Positions 10,213-18,345 of a stretch of DNA of 64,000 nt are shown here, piece by piece. Position 1 is the stretch's first letter, and each line of letters opens with the position of its first letter. Source of the DNA: JACCXG01 sp963785755 (lineage in GTDB: Bacteria > Acidobacteriota > Vicinamibacteria > Vicinamibacterales > 2-12-FULL-66-21). The stretch is taken from contig CAWAXG010000075.1 in assembly GCA_963785755.1 (NCBI GenBank), positions 822,186 through 886,185 of the forward strand, written 5' to 3'. The notes beneath the pieces were generated by a model. The model was not told where the DNA came from. It made no database searches and worked only from the letters and a program-made list of their open reading frames with translations. The translations under genes were made by a program, and so were the position numbers.

Positions 10213-10982
10213 GGTGTACTCCGCTTGAAGAGCTGCACGAGGGCATCGCACCCTTTGCGCAGCGTGACGACGTCGCTGCCGACCGCAACGTAATTGAAGC
10301 CCATGTCGAGATAGGCGCGGGCGTCGGCCTCGACCGGGGCGAGAATGCCGATCGGTGTGCCGACGTTTTGCGCGCGCCGGCACGCGTCTGCGATCGCCCG
10401 CCGCACCTCGGGATGAGCGTTCTGACCGAGGTAGCCGAGCGACGCGGCGAGATCGGACGGGCCGATGAACACGCCGTCGACGCCGTCGACCGCGGCAATC
10501 TGTTCGAGCGCATCGAGCGATTTCCGCGTCTCGAGCTGCACGAGCACGCACATCTCGTCGTCGGCGCGCTGGAAATACTCCGGCACGCGGCCGTAGCGGT
10601 TCGCGCGATGGACCGCCGCCACGCCGCGCACGCCGCGCGGCGGATAGCGGGTTGCGGCCACCGCGCGTTCGGCTTCTTCCACCGACTGGACGAAGGGCAC
10701 GAGCAGCGTCTGTGCGCCGACGTCCAGCAGCCGCTTCAGGATGACGGCGTCATTCCACGCCGGGCGTACGACCGGCGCTGCGGTGCCGAGCGAGGCAGCG
10801 CGGAGGTGGTCCGCGACCATCGGCGTTTCGTTGGGCGCGTGCTCGGTGTCGATGAGGATCCAGTCGAAGCCGGAATCGGCCAGGATTTCCGTCGCGGCGG
10901 CGCTGGCCAGGCTGCTCCACAGCCCGATCAGCTGGCGCCCGGAGCGCAGCGCCTGCTTGAACTGGTTGACCGGAAAGTCCAA
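10209..10982 (-). CDS. HpcH/HpaI class II aldolase (2-keto-3-deoxy-sugar-acid aldolase)
   Basis: 257 residues, the standard length. LIGLWSSLASAAATEILADSGFDW leads into LIDTEHAPNE. Metal ligands are expected in VQLETRKSLDAL (Glu) and GPSDLAASLG (Asp), and the Arg in PVVRPAWND binds pyruvate. Such enzymes split 4-hydroxy-2-oxo acids such as 2-keto-3-deoxy-L-rhamnonate, L-fuconate or glucarate into pyruvate and an aldehyde. Given fuconate dehydratase nearby, cleavage of 2-keto-3-deoxy-L-fuconate to pyruvate and lactaldehyde is plausible (inference). It is four bases downstream of the isomerase gene, in one operon of three. Confidence 0.85.
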   Translation of the reverse strand: MDFPVNQFKQALRSGRQLIGLWSSLASAAATEILADSGFDWILIDTEHAPNETPMVADHLRAASLGTAAPVVRPAWNDAVILKRLLDVGAQTLLVPFVQSVEEAERAVAATRYPPRGVRGVAAVHRANRYGRVPEYFQRADDEMCVLVQLETRKSLDALEQIAAVDGVDGVFIGPSDLAASLGYLGQNAHPEVRRAIADACRRAQNVGTPIGILAPVEADARAYLDMGFNYVAVGSDVVTLRKGCDALVQLFKRSTP

Positions 10983-10986
10983 GGCC

Positions 10987-11934
10987 TCAGGCGACCTGCG
11001 CAGCCATGACGAGATTCTTCATATAGGCGAGCGAGATCCGGCTGGCGCGATCGATCTCTTCGATGCCGGCGATGCGATGGTCCTTCACGCAGGGCAGGCA
11101 GTACTCCGAGACGACATAGCCCTCATAGCCCACGTGCTGGAGCTCGGCCAGGAACCGCTTGTAGTTGATCAGCCCGCCGAACGAGGGCGCCGGATCCTGC
11201 ACCGCACCGCCATCCGTCGACTCCGAGAAATTCCAGGCGCCGTAGTGCGTCAGGAGGACGTGCTCGCCGCACGCGCGGACGGCTTCCCGGATGTAGTCGT
11301 CGCTCTGCCGCTCCTGGAAGAGCGGGGCGTCGAGGCACAGCCCGATGTTGGGCCGGTCGACCTCGCGCATCATGTCGAGCGTGTCCTCGTAGCCGATCCG
11401 CAGCACCGGCGCGTGGTTCTGGAGCGCCAGGGTGATGCCGCGCTCGGCGGCGAAATCAGCGGTCTCGCGTAACCCGTCGACGGCGCGCCGCCACCTCCGG
11501 AGGTCCGCCGGATACAGCCGCTTGAAGTAACTGCCCTTCTCGTAGGACGCGTAGAACGCGGTGTCGTCCTCGTCGTTGACGAGCCCGGGCCATGCCGCGA
11601 ACACCTTCACCACTTCGACTTCCAGGTCGCACGCGAGATCGATCACCAGGCGCATCATCGCGAGGTTGTTCTCACGCTCTTCCATGAGCGGGCTCGCGAA
11701 GTTCGACATGCTCTCGACGGCGCAGAGCTCGATGCCTTCGGCGGCGGCAACCGCCCGGATCTCCTGCCGGTGCTGCTTCGTCAGGTCGAGCGGAGACGCA
11801 ACCGGCCGCTTCGTCTCGATCGAGATCCCGTCGAACCCGAGCTCCCGTGCTTTTCGGATCTGTTCGGGCAGCGTCAACGCCCGGCCGTCATAGAACTGGC
11901 CCGAATACGACACGGTCAGGAACGCGAACTTCAT
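10987..11934 (-). CDS. Cytosolic sugar phosphate isomerase/epimerase (TIM barrel)
   Basis: 315 residues with no signal peptide, unlike the two exported relatives in this window. MKFAFLTVSYSGQFYDGR opens the barrel; VEVVKVFAAWPG, LALQNHAPVLR, GLCLDAPLF, LTHYGAWN and YVVSEYCLP give the metal-binding Glu/Asp/His positions usual for the AP-endonuclease-2 superfamily. A GGGAGG ribosome site precedes the ATG. It leads the operon with the HpaI aldolase (4-base gap) and the RraA-like gene, so a role in feeding a keto-acid to the aldolases is likely. Substrate unknown. Confidence 0.8.
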   Translation of the reverse strand: MKFAFLTVSYSGQFYDGRALTLPEQIRKARELGFDGISIETKRPVASPLDLTKQHRQEIRAVAAAEGIELCAVESMSNFASPLMEERENNLAMMRLVIDLACDLEVEVVKVFAAWPGLVNDEDDTAFYASYEKGSYFKRLYPADLRRWRRAVDGLRETADFAAERGITLALQNHAPVLRIGYEDTLDMMREVDRPNIGLCLDAPLFQERQSDDYIREAVRACGEHVLLTHYGAWNFSESTDGGAVQDPAPSFGGLINYKRFLAELQHVGYEGYVVSEYCLPCVKDHRIAGIEEIDRASRISLAYMKNLVMAAQVA

Positions 11935-12013
11935 GACGGAACCTCCCTGCGGCGCGGCCTGGTCCGGCCGGCGCTCGAAGCTGGATTATATGCGCGCCGC
12001 CCCGGGGACGCCC

Positions 12014-13222
12014 TCACCACGAATGGAGCGTCCCATCCATTCTGCGGCTGACCGGCAGGTAGGCGCGTTCGTAGGGAAAGCTGCCAGCCAGCGCCTCGTC
12101 TATGTCGACGCCGAGCCCGGGCCGATCGCCGGGGTGCATGTAGCCTGAGTCGAACGCGTACGCGTGCGGGAACACACGATCCGTGTCCGCGTTGTGCGGC
12201 ATGTGCTCCTGAATCCCGAAGTTGTGCACGCTGAGCCCGAAGTGCAGCGCCGCCGCCATCGCCACCGGACTCAGATCCGTGGCGCCGTGACAACCGGTGC
12301 GCACGTGATGCAGCTCGGCGAGCGCCGCAATCTTCCGGAGATGACTGATCCCGCCGGCGTGCGTCACCGTCGTCCGGATGTAGTCGATGAGATGCTCCGC
12401 GATGAGCTGATGGCAGTCGAAGATGGTGTTGAAGACCTCCCCGACCGCGAGCGGCGTCGTGGTGTGCTGGCGGATCAGGCGATAGGAGTCCTGCAGCTCC
12501 GCCGGCACCGGATCCTCCAGCCAGAACAAACGGTAGGCCTCGAGCGACTTGCCGAGCGCACCCGCCTCAATCGGCGTGAGGCGGTGATGCACGTCGTGCA
12601 GCAGGTGCAGCTCGTAACCGAACTCGCGGCGCAGCCGATCGAACACCGAGGGCACGAAGTCGAGATACCGTTCGGTGCTCCACGCCGACTCCGTCGGCAG
12701 GCCGCGCTCCGCCGGCTCGTACGGCGCGGTCCCTTTGGGGATGCCGTAGACGTGGTCCATCCCGGGAATTCCGCATTGCGCCCGGATCGCCTTGTAGCCG
12801 AGCTTCTCGTGGTGTGCCACCGCCTCGACCGTCTCGTTGAGCGTCTTGCCGTTGGCGTGCGCGTAAACCATGACCCGCTCGCGCGACGCGCCGCCGAGCA
12901 GCTGATAGAGCGGCACGCCGAGAGACTTGGCCCGGATGTCCCACAGCGCGGTGTCGACCGCGGCAATCGCCGTCATCGTCACCGGACCCCGCCGCCAGTA
13001 CGCGCCCTTGTAGAGGTATTGCCACGTGTCCTCGATGCGACGGGCATCACGCCCGACGAGCACGGGCAACAGGTGGTCGTTCAAGTAGGCCGCCACCGCC
13101 ATCTCGCGGCCGTTGAGGGTCGCATCGCCGAGGCCATACACGCCGTCCTCGGTGACCAGCTTCAACGTGACGAAATTGCGGCCAGGAGAACAGACGATCA
13201 CGCGCGCGTCGACGATTCGCAC
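12014..13222 (-). CDS. manD: D-mannonate dehydratase, enolase superfamily (ManD/RspA type)
   Basis: 402 residues, matching characterised ManD enzymes. Metal ligands are seen in LLHDVHHRL (Asp, with the catalytic His two residues on), WLEDPVPAE (Glu) and VGEVFN (Glu). RTGCHGATDLSPVAMAAALHF and NFGIQEHMPH are typical of the subgroup. It dehydrates D-mannonate to 2-keto-3-deoxy-D-gluconate in glucuronate catabolism; some homologues act weakly on gluconate or are inactive. KDG kinase and KDPG aldolase for the next steps are at 34.6-36.6 kb. It is downstream of the uncharacterised enolase-family gene across 101 bases of repeat. Confidence 0.85.
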   Translation of the reverse strand: MRIVDARVIVCSPGRNFVTLKLVTEDGVYGLGDATLNGREMAVAAYLNDHLLPVLVGRDARRIEDTWQYLYKGAYWRRGPVTMTAIAAVDTALWDIRAKSLGVPLYQLLGGASRERVMVYAHANGKTLNETVEAVAHHEKLGYKAIRAQCGIPGMDHVYGIPKGTAPYEPAERGLPTESAWSTERYLDFVPSVFDRLRREFGYELHLLHDVHHRLTPIEAGALGKSLEAYRLFWLEDPVPAELQDSYRLIRQHTTTPLAVGEVFNTIFDCHQLIAEHLIDYIRTTVTHAGGISHLRKIAALAELHHVRTGCHGATDLSPVAMAAALHFGLSVHNFGIQEHMPHNADTDRVFPHAYAFDSGYMHPGDRPGLGVDIDEALAGSFPYERAYLPVSRRMDGTLHSW

Positions 13223-13260
13223 TTTCTAACTCCCGACTCTCAGTTCGCAACTGCTCAGAA

Positions 13261-13385
13261 AATACGAGGTGGGCTTCGCGCCGCACGAAGGCTCGACGGC
13301 ACGACGGCACGACGTCAGATATTTCAAGGTTCCTTCGTCCCTTCGTGACTTCGTGACTTCGTGCCGTCGTGCGGCGCGAAGCGCA
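13261..13385. repeat. Snap-back element, GACGGCACGA arms, copy 1
   Basis: A left arm of CACGA/GACGGCACGACG words (about 13280-13315) faces a right arm of CCTTCGTG/ACTTCGTG/CCGTCGTG words (13331-13372) around a short AT-richer core. The last 25 bases of the right arm (13360-13384) are identical to 21975-21999. The element spans the gap and supplies the last residues of the neighbouring enolase-family protein (DGTKSRSHEGTKEP). Confidence 0.65.
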
Positions 13386-14841
13386 GTTCGTGTTTTCCGG
13401 GGAGCTGGGAGTCTTCAGACTCCAGCCTGGTGAACACCGACGGATCGAGCTCCGGTTGAACCCCGAACGGCGCCTGATTCGCGGAGCCGAGCCGGATCGC
13501 CCCATCGACGATGTCGAGGCAGGCGAAGCCGTCAGCGTGGCGCCGGTAGATGTCGCCGTGCGCCGCCAGCGTCTCGTCCTGCCAGGATTCGGGCATCATG
13601 CTCAGCCCGCGATAGTAATGATGACCGTTGCGCTCGATATGGGCGATGCCGAGCAGCGCCATCATCGCCAGGTCCTGCAACAGGGCAACCGGCCCGAGAA
13701 TGCACAAATCCTCGCCCGTCAGGACTCCCGGCCTGCCTTCGCCGCGCCGGCGGGCCAGCATCGCCGCGTTCGCGAGACCCTTGACGATGCCCTTGCAGTT
13801 CTTGTGACTGGCGCCAACGTAGCCCAGATCGAGCGCGGCCGGGACGTCGCCCACCGCCCCGTCCGATTCGTCGATGATGATGGGCGGCCGATCGGTCCAC
13901 TCGCCCAACACGCGCCCGGCATCCGCGCTCAGCGCGCTGTTCCGATGAACCGGCTGTTCGACCACGATCACATGGCGCCACAGATCCGCGAGTGCGCTCT
14001 CCGTGCGAACCTGCTCCCAGAACTGGCGGAACGCCCCGAAGTCGTGGAAGTTCTCGTTACCATCGAGCGTGACGAACCACTCGCCATCGGTCTCGCGCGC
14101 CAGCAGATCGACCAGCGCGCGTAATCGCGGAACGTCGCGGTCGAGCGCCGCGCTCAGCTTCACCTTGAAATAGCGCAGACCGTAGGCGCGAATCGACGCC
14201 TCCAGATCCTGCGGCAGCCCGTCGTCCACGCGATCTTCAGGCCGGAGATCGGCCGCGGTGAGCGCATCCGCCAGACCAATCGTGTGCCGTACGTGGCCGG
14301 CGCCGGCTGGTGAAGACGGAAGGACCTCGCCGAGCTCGAGGCCACGGAGCTCCGGATACACGTCGCCGAGGCGGATTCCCAGATCGTTCCGAACGAGGTG
14401 ATGCAGCGGCTCCCGGGCGATCCGGCAGATCCCGTCGAGCACCGCCCGTTCGACGAGGCTCACGCCGAGGTGCGCCAGAAGGGGCGCGATACCACGCTCC
14501 CGCGCCCACGCGCCCTGGGCGCGGTCGAGCTCGCGCCACAGATCGAAGAACGCAATCGGCTGTCGCGCGATGTCAGCGGCGAGCCTCGCCGCGTGCCCGA
14601 TGACGTCCATCATGTCGGGCAGATCCTGCTCGAACGTCGTGGCCGGGTCCTTGGTGAACCATTTCGGCGGCAGCCCCTCGGCCGCAAGACCCCAGGCGGA
14701 CGATCCTCCAACGGTGACCCGCGTGCGCATGAACAATTGCGGCACTTCCGTCATGCTCGCGATCCCGTAGCGAAACGGAAAGCGCAGACGAGTGCGGAGG
14801 GTGAAGAACTCGAACGGTGAAATGGTGAATCGGGTTGCCAC
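13324..14841 (-). CDS. Mandelate racemase/muconate lactonizing-type enolase-superfamily protein, unassigned
   Basis: About 505 residues from GTG 14841; further upstream the frame runs only through repeat sequence (proline/arginine-rich) and is unlikely to be coding. The active-site ladder is intact: YFKVKLS (Lys-x-Lys), VTLDGNENF (Asp), VVEQPVHR (Glu), IIIDESDG (Asp-Glu) and GASHKNCKG (Lys), which resembles the muconate-lactonizing subgroup more than the ManD or FucD type. The length exceeds the usual 370-400 and the last 15 residues come from a repeat. It is probably an acid-sugar dehydratase or epimerase in the same operon as manD; the substrate is not readable. Confidence 0.7.
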   Translation of the reverse strand: MATRFTISPFEFFTLRTRLRFPFRYGIASMTEVPQLFMRTRVTVGGSSAWGLAAEGLPPKWFTKDPATTFEQDLPDMMDVIGHAARLAADIARQPIAFFDLWRELDRAQGAWARERGIAPLLAHLGVSLVERAVLDGICRIAREPLHHLVRNDLGIRLGDVYPELRGLELGEVLPSSPAGAGHVRHTIGLADALTAADLRPEDRVDDGLPQDLEASIRAYGLRYFKVKLSAALDRDVPRLRALVDLLARETDGEWFVTLDGNENFHDFGAFRQFWEQVRTESALADLWRHVIVVEQPVHRNSALSADAGRVLGEWTDRPPIIIDESDGAVGDVPAALDLGYVGASHKNCKGIVKGLANAAMLARRRGEGRPGVLTGEDLCILGPVALLQDLAMMALLGIAHIERNGHHYYRGLSMMPESWQDETLAAHGDIYRRHADGFACLDIVDGAIRLGSANQAPFGVQPELDPSVFTRLESEDSQLPGKHELRFAPHDGTKSRSHEGTKEP

Positions 14842-14869
14842 GCTCAATCCGAGCCTCACGTCAGCATTT

Positions 14870-15108
14870 CTAAATGCGCGTGGGGCCCTCCGCCTCCGCG
14901 CGGTTACGTCGTCATTCGCGCTACGGCGAGACCTCGCCGTAGCTGGTCGCCGGCATTCTCCTCGACCAGCGGAGGCGGGCACCCCGCACGCGCTTCTACG
15001 CGAGCTTCGCCGTAGCGGTCGTCCCGCCTCCGCTGAAGCTACGGCGGACTCGCCGAAGCCTTCGCGCGACGGCCTTTGGCCTTGCCGCGCCTCCGGCGCG
15101 GCCTACCG
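14870..15108. repeat. GCTACGGCGAG hairpin-rich intergenic element, copy 1
   Basis: No gene is seen here. GCTACGGCGAG-AC-CTCGCCGTAGC (14920-14943) is a perfect 11-bp stem with a 2-base loop. Around it lie related words: GGAGGCGGGCACCCCGCACGCGC, GAAGCTACGGCGGACTCGCCGAAGCC and GCCTTGCCGCGCC. A similar block is at 23030-23200 and a short one at 35505-35530. Confidence 0.6.
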
Positions 15109-16149
15109 TCATCTAGACGCTAATGCTTGCCGGCCCAGATACAAGTCCCTCCCCTTCACTAACGCCGCAATTTTCCTATCGGCCACCGATCGCTTGAGCA
15201 TCCAGAAGCCGCAGTCCGGATGCACGTAGCGCACGCGGCCGGGACCAAGCGACTGGTCGGCGCGTTCGATCGCGGCCGCGATCTCGTCCGGCGTTTCGAC
15301 GTGATTGACCTTGATGTCGATGACACCGAGCCCGATCGCGATCTCGGGGCGCAGCTCGCGCAGCGCCTCGAGGTCGGACGCCGGCCGGTGTGCCAGCTCG
15401 AGGACGAGGTGATCCGCGTGCAGCGCATTCAGGAACGAAACCAGGGCGCGCCAGGTCCCTTGCTGAATCGTCTGTCCGCCGTAATTGCCGAAGCAGAAGT
15501 GCACGGCCTTCTCTCCCCGCACCGCGTCGAGCACGCGGTTGATCGCCTCGGCGGCCAGCGGCCCGTCGTCAGGGTTGCCGGGGATGTTCGCTTCGTCGAC
15601 CTGGACGCAGGCGCAGCGCAAGTCGCGGGCCTGCGCGGCCAGGGCATCGGCGATCGCGAGCGTCAGCGCGCGGAGATCGTGATAGTGCTCGTCGAGCAGC
15701 GTGCGCGCGAGCATGTAGGGGCTCGTGAGCGTGAACTTGAACGGACCGGCGGCGACGCTGCCGGCGCGGGCGCAGTCGTCGGGCAGGTTCATCGACCCTT
15801 CGGTCACCGGGCCGATCACGATCCCAGCCGGCTTGCTGCGGAAACGCATCTCGGATTTCGCGCGGAACGCCGCCGCGTCCCGCCGGCCGATGTCCCCTCG
15901 CACGCCGCCGAGGCGGCGGACGAAGTAGTCGATCATCCCGTTCGTGTCCGGATGATTCACGTCGAAGCGATACAGCTCGCCGTCGGTCGGCAGATCGATT
16001 CCCGCCTGGCGCTGCAGATCGAACACGACGCGGGTCGCATCGAGCAGCGTCTGCTCGCTCGGCAGCGCCGCCAGCCAGTCCGGTATGGGGTACGACCCGA
16101 CGGTCGTGGTGAGGATGGCGGGCGCGCCTGCGCCGCGGCGATCGGTCAT
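15109..16149 (-). CDS. MetE C-terminal-domain-like zinc methyl/alkyltransferase-fold protein
   Basis: 346 residues from the ATG at 16149, which overlaps the upstream stop as ATGA. It is the cobalamin-independent methionine synthase barrel alone: TTTVGSYPIPDWL at the start and the zinc set AVHFCFGNYGG (His-x-Cys), LVLELAH (Glu) and YVHPDCGFW (Cys). There is no N-terminal folate-binding half, so it is not a full MetE. Stand-alone versions include archaeal-type MetE, epoxyalkane:CoM transferase relatives and uncharacterised proteins. Coupling to an oxidoreductase inside a sugar-acid locus points to a catabolic rather than methionine role, but this is inference. Confidence 0.7.
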   Translation of the reverse strand: MTDRRGAGAPAILTTTVGSYPIPDWLAALPSEQTLLDATRVVFDLQRQAGIDLPTDGELYRFDVNHPDTNGMIDYFVRRLGGVRGDIGRRDAAAFRAKSEMRFRSKPAGIVIGPVTEGSMNLPDDCARAGSVAAGPFKFTLTSPYMLARTLLDEHYHDLRALTLAIADALAAQARDLRCACVQVDEANIPGNPDDGPLAAEAINRVLDAVRGEKAVHFCFGNYGGQTIQQGTWRALVSFLNALHADHLVLELAHRPASDLEALRELRPEIAIGLGVIDIKVNHVETPDEIAAAIERADQSLGPGRVRYVHPDCGFWMLKRSVADRKIAALVKGRDLYLGRQALASR

Positions 16150-17147
16150 TTCCGTAGTTCCGACAGCGCGACTTCCGCCCCGTTTCTCTCCTTGCTCAGC
16201 TGAGCGGCGGTCATGAACTCGAAGACTTCGATCGTCTCCGCCACGTCGACCGGTGCGCGCCCGGTGTGAAAGAACTCCGCGATCTTCTCGATGAGCGCGT
16301 CGTATCCTCCGCCCCCGGAGGCGTTGACTGTTCCCTTGTCGCCCCACACCGTCAGCAGCGGCAGTTTGGGATCGGCTTTGGGAATCCCGTGATAGACGCC
16401 GATCCGCCCGTCCTTCCAGGTGCAGGTCGTAATGTCGGCGTCCCCCTCAATCTTGCGGGACAGCCGCGTGCAGCCGGGACCCATCACGGCATACAACGCC
16501 TCGACCCCGTGAATCCCGTAGTAGAAGAGGTCGGGGTGGAAGTCGATCTTGTTCAGCACGTAGGTCGCCTGAACCTTGGTCGTCTTGCCAATCGAGGAGT
16601 TCTTCTTGATGGCTGGAATGTCGGCCTGAAATCGCGCCGAGGACGCGCTGAAAAACGCCGTGCCCGTCTGCTTCGACAGCGCCGCGATCCGGCGCGCATC
16701 CTCGAGGCTCGCGGCCAGCGGCTTGTCGATGAACACCCGCTTGCCCGCCTTGAAGACCGGCGTGACCTGGGCCAGGTGCGGCCGCCCGTCCACGCTCTCC
16801 AGCAGGACGACGTCGACTTTGGCGAGGAGAGCGTCGATGCTGTCGACGAGCTCGACGCCAGCCTGCTGAATCGTGGCGGAGAACTTGTCGACGCGGGTGG
16901 CGCTGATCGGGAGATCGGGGCTGCCGCCTTTGTACGCGGCGACAACCTTGACCTTCCACTCCGGATGCGAGTTCAGGGTCTTGGTGAACTGCGGCACGTG
17001 GGACGTATCCGTACCGATGATGCCGGCGCGCAGCTCGCGGGTTGCCCATGCGGGAGCGTTGCCGGTCGGCGTCTGACGGCTGGCAACGTCGGCGTAATTC
17101 ACGGCGCCGAGGATGGCGGCGACGGCGATGGTCCGCAAAGTGTTCAT
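16146..17147 (-). CDS. Exported Gfo/Idh/MocA-family oxidoreductase
   Basis: 333 residues from the second ATG at 17147; an in-frame ATG at 17168 would add seven. A signal-like stretch MNTLRTIAVAAILGAVNYAD precedes RAGIIGTDTSHVPQF (Rossmann fold), FIDKPLAASLEDA (conserved Lys-Pro) and FHPDLFYYGIHGVEALYAVMG (catalytic His region). Members oxidise or reduce sugars and inositols with bound NAD(P). Export of a nucleotide-dependent enzyme usually means tightly bound cofactor, as in glucose-fructose oxidoreductase. It overlaps the MetE-like gene by four bases and is divergent from the Tat isomerase at 17250. Confidence 0.75.
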   Translation of the reverse strand: MNTLRTIAVAAILGAVNYADVASRQTPTGNAPAWATRELRAGIIGTDTSHVPQFTKTLNSHPEWKVKVVAAYKGGSPDLPISATRVDKFSATIQQAGVELVDSIDALLAKVDVVLLESVDGRPHLAQVTPVFKAGKRVFIDKPLAASLEDARRIAALSKQTGTAFFSASSARFQADIPAIKKNSSIGKTTKVQATYVLNKIDFHPDLFYYGIHGVEALYAVMGPGCTRLSRKIEGDADITTCTWKDGRIGVYHGIPKADPKLPLLTVWGDKGTVNASGGGGYDALIEKIAEFFHTGRAPVDVAETIEVFEFMTAAQLSKERNGAEVALSELRK

Positions 17148-17249
17148 TCGCATGGCCTCAGTATGCATGGACTCTCATCAACTCCCAACTGCCCGCCTCC
17201 GCGGCGCTCTGCGTTTCCAACCGCTCTCCCGTTGTGCTAGTGTCCCGCC

Positions 17250-18239
17250 ATGTACACGCGACGTCATTTCACCCGCCTCGCCCTGAGCGCGCTTCCCGCG
17301 GCTCATGTCCTGGGATCCGATGCCCTGGCCTTTCAGGCGAAACCGAACTCGAAAGTCCGCGGCGTCACGATCGGCATGAACGTCCCGTACAACTTCGGCG
17401 GTCGAAGCGCGCCGGTCGACGAGATCATTCAGCACTGCGTCACGCTCGGGGTGAGCGGCGTCGAACTGCGGACGCAGCCGGTCGAGGCGTTTCTGGGACT
17501 GCCCGAGAGCCTCGTGACCGCCGCCACCGGCCGCGGCGGCCGCAATGCCGCCCCGCCGACACCCGAGCAGCTGGCGGCGCGCAAGTCGGCCGCCGACGAC
17601 ATCCGCAAATGGCGCCTCTCCGTCTCGATGGACAAGGTCGCCGCGGTCCGGAAGAAGTTCGAGGACGCCGGCATCCTGATCGAGATCGTCAAGGTCGACG
17701 GCATCTTCGACATGGCGGATGAAGTGCTCGACTACGAGTTCCAGCTGGCCAAGGCGCTCGGCGCCCGCGCCATCTCGACCGAGATCGCGCACGTCGATCC
17801 CAAAGAGCCGGAAGTGTCCGCCGCGCGCCACAAGCGGGTCGGCCAGTTCGCCGACAAGCACCGGCTGATGGTCGGCTACCACGGCCACACCGAGACCGGG
17901 CCGAAGGAATGGGAGGACGTCTTCAAGCTGGCGAAATACAACGGCGCGAACCTCGACATCGGCCACTTCATCGCCGGCAACAAGACCTCGCCGGTCCCGT
18001 TCCTCAAACAACATCACGCGCGGATCACGCACATTCACGTGAAGGACAAGACGCTCGGCAACGAGAACGTGCCGTTCGGTCAGGGTGACACCCCGATCAA
18101 GGAAGTGCTGCAGCTGATCAGGGACAACAAGTGGCCGATTCAGGCGACCATCGAATTCGAGTACCCCGTTCCGCAGGGCTCCGATCGAATGACCGAGCTC
18201 AAGAAGTGCGTCGACTTCTGCCGGGCCGCGCTGGCCTGA
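17250..18239 (+). CDS. Tat-exported sugar phosphate isomerase/epimerase-like protein
   Basis: 329 residues. MYTRRHFTRLALSALPAAHV is a twin-arginine signal. The barrel shows GVSGVELRTQPVEAF, ISTEIAHVD, MVGYHGHTET, NLDIGHFIAGN, ITHIHVKDK and TIEFEYPVP, with the Glu, His and Asp metal ligands expected of the AP-endonuclease-2 superfamily. It is divergent from the exported Gfo/Idh gene (about 100 bases apart), and the two may act in one extracytoplasmic 3-keto-sugar type pathway (inference). It converges on the LacI gene across a hairpin element. Confidence 0.8.
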   Translation: MYTRRHFTRLALSALPAAHVLGSDALAFQAKPNSKVRGVTIGMNVPYNFGGRSAPVDEIIQHCVTLGVSGVELRTQPVEAFLGLPESLVTAATGRGGRNAAPPTPEQLAARKSAADDIRKWRLSVSMDKVAAVRKKFEDAGILIEIVKVDGIFDMADEVLDYEFQLAKALGARAISTEIAHVDPKEPEVSAARHKRVGQFADKHRLMVGYHGHTETGPKEWEDVFKLAKYNGANLDIGHFIAGNKTSPVPFLKQHHARITHIHVKDKTLGNENVPFGQGDTPIKEVLQLIRDNKWPIQATIEFEYPVPQGSDRMTELKKCVDFCRAALA

Positions 18240-18273
18240 GCCGCGGCTGGCGAGTAGAGGATTTTTTTGACAA

Positions 18274-18345
18274 GGAGGATTAAGTGTCCTTGCCTCGGGG
18301 CACCTCAGAGTAAATCCTCCCGTCCTCCCGTCCTCCCTGTGAATT
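18274..18345. repeat. Snap-back element with GGAGGATT/AATCCTCC arms
   Basis: GGAGGATT (18274-18281) pairs with AATCCTCC (18313-18320), which continues as tandem CGTCCTCC words. The element lies between two convergent genes (ends 18239 and 18344), with a T-run at 18262-18268 before it, so it may stop transcription from both sides. It has the same arms-around-core layout as the other snap-back elements but a different arm sequence. Confidence 0.45.

Noticed and set aside
14842..14982. N-terminal extension of the enolase-family protein
   Set aside because: The frame stays open upstream, but the extra residues come only from the GCTACGGCGAG repeat and have no counterpart in the family, so they were left out of the gene.
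18237..18268. Rho-independent terminator after the Tat isomerase gene
   Set aside because: AGCCGCGGCT is a palindrome without a loop and lies too far from the T-run at 18262 to form a normal terminator hairpin.
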